Shown here piece by piece: positions 54,337 to 62,082 of a stretch of DNA of 64,000 bases. Position 1 is the stretch's first letter, and the number at the start of each line of letters is the position of its first letter. The notes below the pieces were generated by a model. It ran no database searches. It was not told the DNA's origin and saw nothing but the letters and a program-made list of their open reading frames with translations. Origin of the DNA: Fimbriimonadales bacterium (GTDB lineage Bacteria > Armatimonadota > Fimbriimonadia > Fimbriimonadales > Fimbriimonadaceae); the NCBI GenBank assembly GCA_026418055.1, contig JAOACB010000001.1, forward strand, positions 80,715 through 144,714, in the 5' to 3' direction. Position numbers and translations under genes: made by a program.

Positions 54337-55503
54337 ATGAGGTTCTTCGAGGACGTGCCTGTTTGGGGCGATCCGGTCGACGAGGGGGCGTTGCGGCAGA
54401 TACGGACTTGTCGGAAGACCGCCGAGCGTGCCGCAATGATGGCCGACCATCACCGAGGCTACAGCGTGCCGATCGGGGGCGTCGTGGCCTACCGCGATGC
54501 GGTCAGTCCCTCGGCCGTCGGGTTCGACATCGCCTGCGGCAACAAGGCGGTGCGGCTCGACGTGCCGCTTTCGGAGGTGCTGCCCAGGATCGGCGCCATC
54601 ATGGACGATCTGTACCGCACGCTGAGCTTCGGGTTGGGGCGAACCAACCCGGAGCCCGTGGAGGACCCGGTGTTCGAGGACGAGCGCTGGCGCCTGCCGG
54701 TCTGCAAGCAACTGAAGGATCTCGCGCACGCTCAGTTCGGCACCATCGGCGGAGGCAACCATTTCGTGGACCTGTTCGCGGACGAGGTAGATCGGCTTTG
54801 GATCGGCGTTCACTTCGGTTCGAGGGGCTTCGGGCACCGCTTGGCGACGCACTTCCTGAGGGCGGGCGGCGGGCGCGACGACCCGTTCTCCGAGCCGGTG
54901 GTGCTATCGGTGCGGTCCGCTTTGGGTTCGGACTATCTGCAGGCGATGGAGTTGGCGGGCCGCTACGCCTACGCGGCACGAGACTGGGTTTGCGCCAGGG
55001 TGGCCCGGTTGCTCGGCGCACGCACGCTCGAGGAGGTCCACAACCATCACAACTACGCCTGGCGAGAGCGGCACGATGGCGAGGACCTCTGGGTGGTCCG
55101 CAAGGGTGCCACGCCCGCCTTCCCGGGCCAACGCTCCTTCGTAGGAGGGTCGATGGGAGACCTGTCGGTGATCCTCGAGGGCTTGGACAGCGAGGAAGCG
55201 CGGCTCACCCTCCGTTCGACGGTTCACGGCGCAGGGCGCGTGCTCTCGCGAACGGAGGCGGCCGGCCGTGGCCGCGGCCGGAGGCGCAAACCGGGCAAGG
55301 TCAGCAGGGAAATGATGGAGGGGTGGGTGAAGGCGGCTGGCGTGGTTCTACGCGGAGGAGGAGTCGATGAGTCGCCGCACTGCTACCGCCGCCTGCCGGA
55401 GGTTCTGCGCCACCACGAGCGGTCGGTGCGGATCCTTCACACCCTCAGGCCGATCGGCGTCGCGATGGCTGGCGAGGACGTGCAAGACCCCTACAAAGAC
55501 TGA
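54337..55503 (+). CDS. RtcB-family RNA ligase variant
   Basis: A 388-residue RtcB homologue. Metal-binding positions are kept: Asp64 and Cys67 in VGFDIACGNKAV, His in GTIGGGNHFVDLF, IGVHFGSRGFGH and EEVHNHHNYAW. The guanylylated histidine is in STVHGAGRVLSR (His297). The glycine loop is PGQRSFVGGSMGD. It departs from canonical RtcB at the end: DESPHCYR replaces DE-P-AYK, losing the lysine, and about a dozen residues extend beyond the usual Lys-Gly terminus. The ATG at 54337 matches the family N-terminus better than an upstream GTG at 54274. Whether it ligates RNA is uncertain. Confidence 0.85.
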   Translation: MRFFEDVPVWGDPVDEGALRQIRTCRKTAERAAMMADHHRGYSVPIGGVVAYRDAVSPSAVGFDIACGNKAVRLDVPLSEVLPRIGAIMDDLYRTLSFGLGRTNPEPVEDPVFEDERWRLPVCKQLKDLAHAQFGTIGGGNHFVDLFADEVDRLWIGVHFGSRGFGHRLATHFLRAGGGRDDPFSEPVVLSVRSALGSDYLQAMELAGRYAYAARDWVCARVARLLGARTLEEVHNHHNYAWRERHDGEDLWVVRKGATPAFPGQRSFVGGSMGDLSVILEGLDSEEARLTLRSTVHGAGRVLSRTEAAGRGRGRRRKPGKVSREMMEGWVKAAGVVLRGGGVDESPHCYRRLPEVLRHHERSVRILHTLRPIGVAMAGEDVQDPYKD

Positions 55504-55630
55504 ACCGCCGAACAACCCAAGGCGACGCCGCGGACCGTCCCGTCGCTTGGCTCGCGCCGAAGCACGGATCCCGTTGCTTTGGGGCCGGAAACTCGCCGTT
55601 CTCCGTGGTCGGTCCGCTCCCGTTCGTGGC

Positions 55631-55636
55631 TACAAT
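55631..55636 (+). promoter_or_regulatory. -10 of the 55.7 kb glycosidase (TACAAT), leadered
   Basis: TACAAT is 20 nt before GTG 55657; AAGGAGG at 55643-55649 gives a good Shine-Dalgarno 7 nt before the start, so this gene has a conventional short leader. Confidence 0.5.
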
Positions 55637-55656
55637 GGAAGCAAGGAGGCTTCTTC

Positions 55657-58176
55657 GTGAACGCCTTAATCCTCGCCCTCCTGCTCGCCGCTCCCGGTGG
55701 CTACGACGCCTACCCGACTCGATTGCAGGGCATCCGGTTGCAAGACGAGGACCTCCTCGTCGCATCGTTCGAGATGCGGGCTTTCGGTACCGGGTGGTGG
55801 TACGTCCCGACCACCCTCGACGCCGCTGGCAACGCCGTTCTCGCTTTCCCAGGCGGGCAGAGGGCGGCCATCCAGCGCAGCGCTTCTCAGGCCGGCACCA
55901 AGGTCACTTTGGGGCTGCAGGCAACACCGGATCAGAGCGTTGGGATCGAGGCTGTTTTCGCAGCGCTGGATCTGCCTGCGAGGGTGTGGGCCGGCGGCTC
56001 GGCGAAGTTCGGCTCCCAAACCGTGAGCCTACCCTCGACCAGCTCGGGCAGCTTCCTGTTCTCCGGCACAGTGAGCACCGCCGAGTTCACGATCGGCTAT
56101 CGCAAGCTGTTTCTTTCGTTCCCAAAGGCTACGTCGGTGTTCCTGCAGGACAGTCGGCAGTGGGGGGGCGGCTTCGAGCTTCGGATGGGCGGCTTGGGCT
56201 CGGGAACCTGGGCAGCCGGCCAGACCGTTCGGGTCGACCTGACCTTTTGGGGCGAGCGAGCCACCGAGCTCTGGCCGGAAGGCGCCGTGACGATCCAGCA
56301 GGGCCCCGACTGGATTCCGCTCTGGCCGGTTCAGGACGTGTCCTCCGGCTCGGCCCTCGACTTCTCGGCGCCGAACGTCGCTCCGGCCGGTTCGAAGGGA
56401 TGGCTGAGGGTGGTGAACGGCAAGTTCGCGTTCGAGAACACGCCCACCGTTGCCGAGAGGTTTCTCGGCCCGAACCTGGTGTTTTCGGCATGCTACCCCT
56501 CCAAGACCGACGCCGACAAGCTCGCCGTTCGGCTCCGGAGGCTGGGCTACAACTGCGTTCGCCTGCACCACTTCGACGTCGATCTGACGGGCGGTTGGCG
56601 ATCGGGAGAAACGGGAAGCAGCACCAATCTGGATCCCGACGTGCTCGACCGGATGGACTACCTTGTGAGTCGGCTCAAGGCCAACGGGATCTACGTCAGC
56701 TTGGACCTGTTCACGCTGCGGCAGGTGCGGCGCGACGAGGTGATGGCGGGGACCATCGGACCCGACGAATACAAGGCTCTTCTGCTGGTGGATGCCGGTG
56801 CGCGCAACAACTGGTGGGAGTTCTCCCGCCGCCTGTTGGAGCACGTCAACCCCTACACCGGTCTGGCGTGGAAGGACGATCCCGCGATCGCATGGGTGTG
56901 CGTCGTCAACGAGAACAACATCGCCTCAACCTACTACTCGTGCGGATCGGCGGTGAGAGCCAAGTTCGATGCGGCCTGGAGGGCCGCGGGCAACAGCGGC
57001 AACTTCGATCCATGGAGCGACGCGGGGGCGCGCTTCGGGGCTGACCTCCACCGCGCGGCGTTTCAGTGGATGAGGGACAAGCTTCGTTCGATCGGCGTGA
57101 AGGCGCTGCTCACCGACACGAACGGCTGGCGCAACCAGCAGGCTTTGGTGAGAAGCCGGGTGGACCTGGACTACGTGGACGACCATTTCTACTGGGACCA
57201 CCCCTCGTTTCCGCAGCAGGCCTTCCAGCTGCCCTCGCAACACTCCATGGAGCTGTCGTTGAGGGACTTCGGTGGCCCGATCCGCAACCTTGCTTACGGA
57301 AGGATGCGCGGCAAACCGTTCACGGTGAGCGAGTTCAATTACGCTTTCCCCAATCCGTTCCGCGCCGAGTCCGGCCTGTTCTTCGGAGCCGTGGCGAGCG
57401 CTCAGGATTGGGACGGAGTCTGGCGCTTCGCTTGGTCGCACGATGCGGGAGACATCTCCTCGCCGGGATCGGCGAACTGGTTCGATCTGCAGCGCGACCC
57501 GTTGCGGCAGGCGGCGGAGAGGGCGGTGGTGAGCCTGTACCTTTGGAGGCACCTGAACCGGGCCGCGGGAGAGGCCACGGTTTTGGTGCAGCCGGACACG
57601 GCCGGAGCATCCGGTTTCTCAGGGCCATGGGTCGATCCGTTCGCCGCGCGCTGGAGCAACGTTCCGCGGTCCGTCAACGTGACGCCGCCCTCGCTGCACC
57701 CGCAGATCAAGATCTGGCTCGGGATCGGCACGTTCGCCGTGCTCACCCCGCGCACGGAGGGAGTGTTCACAACCCCCGGCCGCACCATCCGCGCCAACCG
57801 TCTCGCGTCGACTCCCAACTCCTCGCGCGCCGCCGTGTGGGTGACGGCGCTCGACGACCGGCCTCTGGACCAGAGTCAGCGCATGCTGTTCGTGCACCTG
57901 ACGGACCTGCTCAACAGCGGCACCCGCTTCTCGGCGCCGGATCGGACCATGCTGGAGCAGTGGGGAAGTCTGCCGTACCTCGTGAGGAACGGCTCGGCGA
58001 ACATCGGGTTGACCTTGGGAGGCAGCGCGAAGCCCACCGTCTACCGCTTGAACCTGGCCGGAGAGAGGATCGGAGTCGTTCCGAGCACGTGGTCCAACGG
58101 CAACCTGTACTTCCGGGCGACCGTTCAGGGAGCACCCGACGGGCAGGCGACCCTCTACTACGAGATCGTTCGGTGA
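55657..58176 (+). CDS. Large secreted clan GH-A-like glycoside hydrolase, family unassigned
   Basis: An 839-residue protein with a signal peptide (MNALILALLLAAPGGYDA). An N-terminal beta-rich region of about 270 residues precedes a TIM-barrel domain: LRRLGYNCVRLHHFDVDLTG, MDYLVSRLKANGIYVSLDLF, the acid/base candidate Glu419 in VCVVNENNIAST and the nucleophile candidate Glu559 in FTVSEFNYAFPN, then WDGVWRFAWSHDAG. A C-terminal beta domain follows. The layout resembles the 45.4 kb enzyme but the two are not close copies. GTG 55657 is fixed by AAGGAGG. The GH family is not assignable by eye. Confidence 0.8.
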   Translation: MNALILALLLAAPGGYDAYPTRLQGIRLQDEDLLVASFEMRAFGTGWWYVPTTLDAAGNAVLAFPGGQRAAIQRSASQAGTKVTLGLQATPDQSVGIEAVFAALDLPARVWAGGSAKFGSQTVSLPSTSSGSFLFSGTVSTAEFTIGYRKLFLSFPKATSVFLQDSRQWGGGFELRMGGLGSGTWAAGQTVRVDLTFWGERATELWPEGAVTIQQGPDWIPLWPVQDVSSGSALDFSAPNVAPAGSKGWLRVVNGKFAFENTPTVAERFLGPNLVFSACYPSKTDADKLAVRLRRLGYNCVRLHHFDVDLTGGWRSGETGSSTNLDPDVLDRMDYLVSRLKANGIYVSLDLFTLRQVRRDEVMAGTIGPDEYKALLLVDAGARNNWWEFSRRLLEHVNPYTGLAWKDDPAIAWVCVVNENNIASTYYSCGSAVRAKFDAAWRAAGNSGNFDPWSDAGARFGADLHRAAFQWMRDKLRSIGVKALLTDTNGWRNQQALVRSRVDLDYVDDHFYWDHPSFPQQAFQLPSQHSMELSLRDFGGPIRNLAYGRMRGKPFTVSEFNYAFPNPFRAESGLFFGAVASAQDWDGVWRFAWSHDAGDISSPGSANWFDLQRDPLRQAAERAVVSLYLWRHLNRAAGEATVLVQPDTAGASGFSGPWVDPFAARWSNVPRSVNVTPPSLHPQIKIWLGIGTFAVLTPRTEGVFTTPGRTIRANRLASTPNSSRAAVWVTALDDRPLDQSQRMLFVHLTDLLNSGTRFSAPDRTMLEQWGSLPYLVRNGSANIGLTLGGSAKPTVYRLNLAGERIGVVPSTWSNGNLYFRATVQGAPDGQATLYYEIVR

Positions 58177-58192
58177 GCCCGGAGCAGGGATC

Positions 58193-58759
58193 TCACCACG
58201 GCCAGGCGCGCACGATGGCCGCCAGCGTGCGCGCCGCCTCTTCCGGCCCGAGCAGGGAGGTCGAGAGCGTGACGTGGTAGTTGGCTGGGTCGCTCCAGTC
58301 CACGTTGAAGAATCGGCGGTGGAAGCCGGCTCGCTCCTCGTCGCTCGTGCGGATCATCGCGAGCGCTTGGTCCTCCCCGACCCACCGGACTTGCATCACG
58401 CGGCGGACTCGGAAGGAGAGGTCCGCGACCAGCCGCACGTGCAGGCACGGCCTGTCCCGCAGGATGAATCCCGCTCCTCGCCCGACGAAGATCACCCTGC
58501 CGTCGGCGGCGAAGCGGCGCACGGTGTCGAGGATGGCCTGGAAGTACCGCTCGGCGTCGCCTTTGCGAGCCCAGGCCTCGATCAGCGACGGCGCCCTCTC
58601 GTCCCGATGCACGACGTTCGGCAAAGGGATGCCCGCCACACGCGCCCCCTCCTCCAGGATCTCCCGGTCCACCACTCTCCAACCGAGCTCCTCGGCGAGA
58701 TGGCTCGCGACGATCTGGGACCCCGAGCCGAACTGGCGGCTGATCGCGACCACGCTCAT
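58193..58759 (-). CDS. Cytidylate kinase-like family P-loop protein
   Basis: A 188-residue P-loop kinase of the cytidylate-kinase-like (Cytidylate_kin2) family: SVVAISRQFGSGSQIVASHL with the Walker A variant near the N-terminus, ELGWRVVDREILEEGARVAG, VIFVGRGAGFILRD and a C-terminal helical part. It is not the housekeeping Cmk; family members are of unknown substrate and are often linked to transporters or ion stress. ATG 58759 overlaps the DUF190 stop as ATGA, which places it in the fluoride-responsive operon. Confidence 0.85.
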   Translation of the reverse strand: MSVVAISRQFGSGSQIVASHLAEELGWRVVDREILEEGARVAGIPLPNVVHRDERAPSLIEAWARKGDAERYFQAILDTVRRFAADGRVIFVGRGAGFILRDRPCLHVRLVADLSFRVRRVMQVRWVGEDQALAMIRTSDEERAGFHRRFFNVDWSDPANYHVTLSTSLLGPEEAARTLAAIVRAWPW

Positions 58760-59112
58760 GGTTCGTCTCCGGTTGCTTTACCCGAATGCACGTAGCGCTC
58801 GACGGTCACATCCCACGTCGTAACGAGGCCCTCCGACACCATCTCGTCCAGGATCTCGAGGAACGGCGTCACCCTCTCCTCGATGTCCACGACGTGGATC
58901 GCGACGGGCAAGTCCTCGCTGAGGCGGAGAATGGAGGCTGTGTGGATGCGGCTGTTGGCGCCGAAGCCCATGGTGCCCCGGAACACCGTCGCCCCTGCCA
59001 TGCCGAGCTTCTTCGCTTCCTCGACGATCGCGGCGTACAGCGGCCGGCCCTTCCAGAGGTCGCTCTCACCAATGTAAATGGCCACCGCCTTCGCCCTGCC
59101 CTCGATCTTCAC
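58756..59112 (-). CDS. DUF190 protein (PII-like fold)
   Basis: A 118-residue DUF190 member: KAVAIYIGESDLWKGRPLYA, AKKLGMAGATVFRGTMGFGA, IHTASILRLSEDLPVAIHVV and a C-terminal helix. The family has a ferredoxin-like, PII-related trimeric fold and is recurrently encoded beside CrcB, suggesting regulation of the fluoride channel, although this is not proven. GTG 59112 overlaps the crcB stop (GTGA). Confidence 0.9.
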   Translation of the reverse strand: MKIEGRAKAVAIYIGESDLWKGRPLYAAIVEEAKKLGMAGATVFRGTMGFGANSRIHTASILRLSEDLPVAIHVVDIEERVTPFLEILDEMVSEGLVTTWDVTVERYVHSGKATGDEP

Positions 59113-59504
59113 ACGCGGCCTCCTGCCAGGATTCTAGCCACAACGAGGCCGCACCAAGCGCAGAAAACGGTGCCGAACGCGGTGAACTGCATGTAGAAGA
59201 TCGCCGGAAGCCATCGCCGCTGGGAGAACATCACCAGCGTCTCGTAGGCGAAGGTGGAGTAGGTGGTGAAGCCGCCCAGGATGCCAATCGCCAGAAACAG
59301 CCGAGCGTGCGAGGGCAGCTCGAAGGCTTGGATCAAGCCCAGCACCAGACCGATGAGCAACGACCCGGAAAGGTTGATGATCATCGTCTCCCAAGGGAAC
59401 ACGGCGCCCATGCGCCCTTGGAGCCAACCGCCGACGGAGTAGCGCAACGCGGCTCCGATCGCTCCGCCGCAGGCCACCAACAGGACTCTCGAAAAGCTCT
59501 CCAT
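59109..59504 (-). CDS. crcB: Fluoride channel CrcB (Fluc)
   Basis: A 131-residue membrane protein with four hydrophobic helices and the Fluc signatures VACGGAIGAALRYSVGGWL, MIINLSGSLLIGLVLGLI and GILGGFTTYSTFAYETLVM. It exports fluoride as a dual-topology dimer. ATG 59504 is preceded 7 nt upstream by AGGA, which is part of the fluoride riboswitch 3' end. It heads the crcB-DUF190-kinase operon. Confidence 0.95.
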   Translation of the reverse strand: MESFSRVLLVACGGAIGAALRYSVGGWLQGRMGAVFPWETMIINLSGSLLIGLVLGLIQAFELPSHARLFLAIGILGGFTTYSTFAYETLVMFSQRRWLPAIFYMQFTAFGTVFCAWCGLVVARILAGGRV

Positions 59505-59513
59505 GGTTTGGTC

Positions 59514-59573
59514 CTGCAGGAGTCATCAGCCGGATGCACCGGCGGTTTGGCGTCGGGCGGACTCCATCGCCGC
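59514..59573 (-). ncRNA. Fluoride (crcB-motif) riboswitch
   Basis: On the minus strand the conserved elements occur in order: GGCGATGGAGTCCGCC, AAACCGCC and GGCTGATGACTCCTGC, as in the crcB motif. GGAGT and ACTCC can pair to close the aptamer. The 3' end forms the palindrome TCCTGCAGGA (59512-59521), whose AGGA is the Shine-Dalgarno of crcB, so ligand-dependent release of the ribosome site is plausible. Its position directly before crcB confirms the call. Confidence 0.93.
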
Positions 59574-59580
59574 TGATCCG

Positions 59581-59586
59581 AATGTA
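59581..59586 (-). promoter_or_regulatory. -10 of the crcB operon (TACATT)
   Basis: TACATT on the minus strand lies 7-8 nt before the riboswitch and 8 nt after the ptrB stop codon. Confidence 0.55.
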
Positions 59587-59593
59587 CCCGCGT

Positions 59594-61666
59594 TCACGGT
59601 TCTCCGACGACCGTCAGGAGAAACGCTTGGTCGAACGCTGCATCGCGCAGGGCGTCGTATCTTCCGCTGGCCCCGCCGTGGCCGGTGGAGAAGTCGACCT
59701 TGAGCAGCAGCGGTGTCGAGCGGTCTGTTCGGAGCTCCCGGAGGCGGGCCACCCACTTCGCCGCCTCCCAGTACGGGACGTTCGTGTCGTTCCAGCTGGT
59801 TCGCACGAGCATCGCGGGATACGCCTGTGCCTTCACGTTGTCGTAGGGGGAGTAGGCCCTGATCCATCGGTACTGCTCCCGGATCTTGGGGTTGCCCCAC
59901 TCGATGAACTCGCCCGTGGTGAGGGGCAGCGACTCGTCGAGCATCGTGTTGATCACGTCGACGAAGGGCACAAGGACCAGCGCGGCTCGGAACAGCTCCG
60001 GCGCCTCGTTCAGCACCGCACCCACAGTGAGCCCGCCAGCGCTGCCGCCGGTGACGGCGAGCAACCGAGGCGTGGTGTATCCCTTCCGTTGCAGGTGCCG
60101 GACGCAGTCGATCAGGTCGCGGAAGGTGTTGATCTTCCGGGCCATCTTTCCCGCGTCGTGCCATCGTTCCCCCATTTCGCCTCCGCCCCGAACGAGCGCC
60201 GTGCCGACGATCCAGCCACGGTCCAGCAGGGAGACCAGCGAGCTGCGGAAGGCGGCCTCATTGCTGATGCCGTAGGCCCCGTAGGCGTCGAGCAGCATCG
60301 GGGCTGGCAGTCTGGTTCCTTTGCGATAGGCCAGCGCGATGGGAACCCGCTCCCCGTCGCGTGCCGTCGCCCACTCCATCCGGACTTCGTAGGACGAGGG
60401 TTCGTAGCCCGGCACCGGCTGGCGTTTGAGGACTTGGAGACCACCCGTGCGGGGATCATAGTCGTACACCGTGCGAGGCGTTATGGCCGATTCGTAGGAG
60501 ATGCGGATGCGTCGGGCGTCGAGCTCCGGGTTCGCATCGACGCTCGCCGTGTAATAAGGCTCGGGAAACGCCACCCTCCGCACGCTCCAGTCTCTCAGAT
60601 CCACCACCCTCAGCGAGGCCACGGCGTCCTCGCGGACCCTCACCACCCAGTAGCGGCGGAAGACGTCCACGGCCTCGATGGTTTCTCCGTCCCGTGGCTT
60701 GAGCACGGTCCGCCACTGGGCCTTGCCTGGGTTGCCCGCCGGGGCCACCGCGAGGCGGAATTCGCGCGCTCCGTCGTTGGTGCGGATGAGGAATCGGTCC
60801 CCGAAGCGAGAAGGGTAGTACTCGATGCCGGGAAGACGTCGCTGGATCAAACGCAACGGCGCGGTTGGGCGGCGCAGGTCGACCAGGCGGCATTCGGTGG
60901 TGTCCTGGCTGGCGGAGACGGCGTAGGCGAAGCGCCGGTCCCGATCGGCCGCGAGGAACACGTTGTAGAGAGGATCCCGCTCCTCATAGAGAAGCTTCGC
61001 CTTCGGGGAGCCGAGCCTGCGGCGAAACACGCGGAAGGACCGCTTGGCGTCATCCTCGGTGGTGAAGAACAGGGTGCGGCTATCCTGCGCCCACACGAAG
61101 CTCGTCACTGGGCCGAAGGCGTCTCGAAGCAGCCTGCCGGTGCGAAGATCCTTCACTCGAAGGATGTAGTCCCTGGATCCCGTGTCGTCCAAAGCGTAGG
61201 CCAGCAGCGTTCCGTCCGGACTCACGGCGAAATCGACGTCCACGTACCGCTTTCCCTTCGCCAGCTGGTTGAGGTCGAGGAGCAGCTCCTCTCGCGCGGA
61301 CAGACTGCCACGCTTGCGGCAGTAGATGGGAAACGGTTTGCCCTTTTCCGTACGGCGATAGTAGTAGTAACCCCGATCGAGCACGGGGACGCTCGTGTCG
61401 TCCTCTTGGATCCGGCCCAGCATCTCGCGATACAGCCGCTCCTGCAGGGTCTTCGTAGGCTCCATCGTTCGTTCGGCATGAGCGTTGCAGGCTTCCAAAT
61501 ACCTTCGGACGTCTGGGTTCTCACGCTCGCGCATCCAGAAGTACGGGTCCTCGAAGCGCTCTCCGTGCAATTCGCGCACATGGACCCGCTTCGGTGCGAC
61601 GGGTTCTTCGGCGTGGTTCAAGCGGTTGGGAGCCATCACTGCGGCGGCGATGCTGGCGCAGACCAC
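59594..61666 (-). CDS. ptrB: Oligopeptidase B (S9 family serine peptidase)
   Basis: A 690-residue prolyl-oligopeptidase-family enzyme with the PtrB pattern. Start of propeller: VHVRELHGERFEDPYFWMRE. The blade region includes RGYYYYRRTEKGKPFPIYC. The catalytic Ser is in LLAVTGGSAGGLTVGAVLN, Asp in SWNDTNVPYWEAAKW and His in DFSTGHGGASGRYD. It cleaves peptides after basic residues. The start is taken as GTG 61666 because TAGAAT lies 7 nt before it and the resulting length matches PtrB (about 690). An upstream ATG at 61675 overlaps the -10, and the frame to 61897 is not protein-like. Confidence 0.93.
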   Translation of the reverse strand: MVCASIAAAVMAPNRLNHAEEPVAPKRVHVRELHGERFEDPYFWMRERENPDVRRYLEACNAHAERTMEPTKTLQERLYREMLGRIQEDDTSVPVLDRGYYYYRRTEKGKPFPIYCRKRGSLSAREELLLDLNQLAKGKRYVDVDFAVSPDGTLLAYALDDTGSRDYILRVKDLRTGRLLRDAFGPVTSFVWAQDSRTLFFTTEDDAKRSFRVFRRRLGSPKAKLLYEERDPLYNVFLAADRDRRFAYAVSASQDTTECRLVDLRRPTAPLRLIQRRLPGIEYYPSRFGDRFLIRTNDGAREFRLAVAPAGNPGKAQWRTVLKPRDGETIEAVDVFRRYWVVRVREDAVASLRVVDLRDWSVRRVAFPEPYYTASVDANPELDARRIRISYESAITPRTVYDYDPRTGGLQVLKRQPVPGYEPSSYEVRMEWATARDGERVPIALAYRKGTRLPAPMLLDAYGAYGISNEAAFRSSLVSLLDRGWIVGTALVRGGGEMGERWHDAGKMARKINTFRDLIDCVRHLQRKGYTTPRLLAVTGGSAGGLTVGAVLNEAPELFRAALVLVPFVDVINTMLDESLPLTTGEFIEWGNPKIREQYRWIRAYSPYDNVKAQAYPAMLVRTSWNDTNVPYWEAAKWVARLRELRTDRSTPLLLKVDFSTGHGGASGRYDALRDAAFDQAFLLTVVGEP

Positions 61667-61673
61667 GGAGACC

Positions 61674-61679
61674 ATTCTA
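61674..61679 (-). promoter_or_regulatory. Leaderless -10 of ptrB (TAGAAT)
   Basis: On the minus strand TAGAAT is followed by 7 nt and then GTG 61666; an in-frame ATG overlaps the hexamer itself and could not be part of the transcript. Confidence 0.55.
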
Positions 61680-62082
61680 CATGCACCGCTTTGGAGTTCG
61701 GGGCCGGCATGGGGATGGGGGGTCGCGGCTCCATGCCGGCTGCGGAAGGGACGGCAGGGCCGCTCCTGCAGCATGCTCCCGCGGATGCAGGGGCGCCCGA
61801 TGCGGCGCTTCCCGGTGCAACGGTTGCCCCGCGACACGGCTGGCGTGCGCGAACCCCCACACGCCGCTCGGGTAAAGGCTCGGAGGAGGGACCGCATGGA
61901 AACGCAACGAGCGACCAGTCCCTATGCTCCATGGGTCGCGGCAACGGAACGGCGATTCGGGGCGCCATGCTCAACCCTCGGCCCTCACCGCTCCTCGGGT
62001 TGGAAAGCCGCTGGGCTGTCGTCGGCCTCCGGGTCTGCCGGCTGGAAGATGCCACCCGGCAGACCTTCCTCACGACGCGGGG
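61680..62082. other. 403-bp intergenic region upstream of ptrB
   Basis: No gene is recognised. It carries an inverted repeat CCGGCATGG-N18-CCATGCCGG at 61704-61739, centred about 45 bp upstream of the ptrB -10, which could bind a regulator. The remaining sequence is GC-rich without a convincing terminator after the metallophosphatase gene. Confidence 0.45.
61704..61739. repeat. Inverted repeat upstream of the ptrB promoter
   Basis: Two perfect 9-bp arms, CCGGCATGG and CCATGCCGG, are separated by 18 bp. Spacing from arm to arm is about two and a half helical turns, so it could be an operator or a cruciform/hairpin; nothing else supports either view. Confidence 0.5.

Noticed and set aside
59594..61897. 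Longer N-terminus of oligopeptidase B starting at 61897
   Set aside because: The extra residues are not signal-like or conserved, and the TAGAAT -10 falls inside them.
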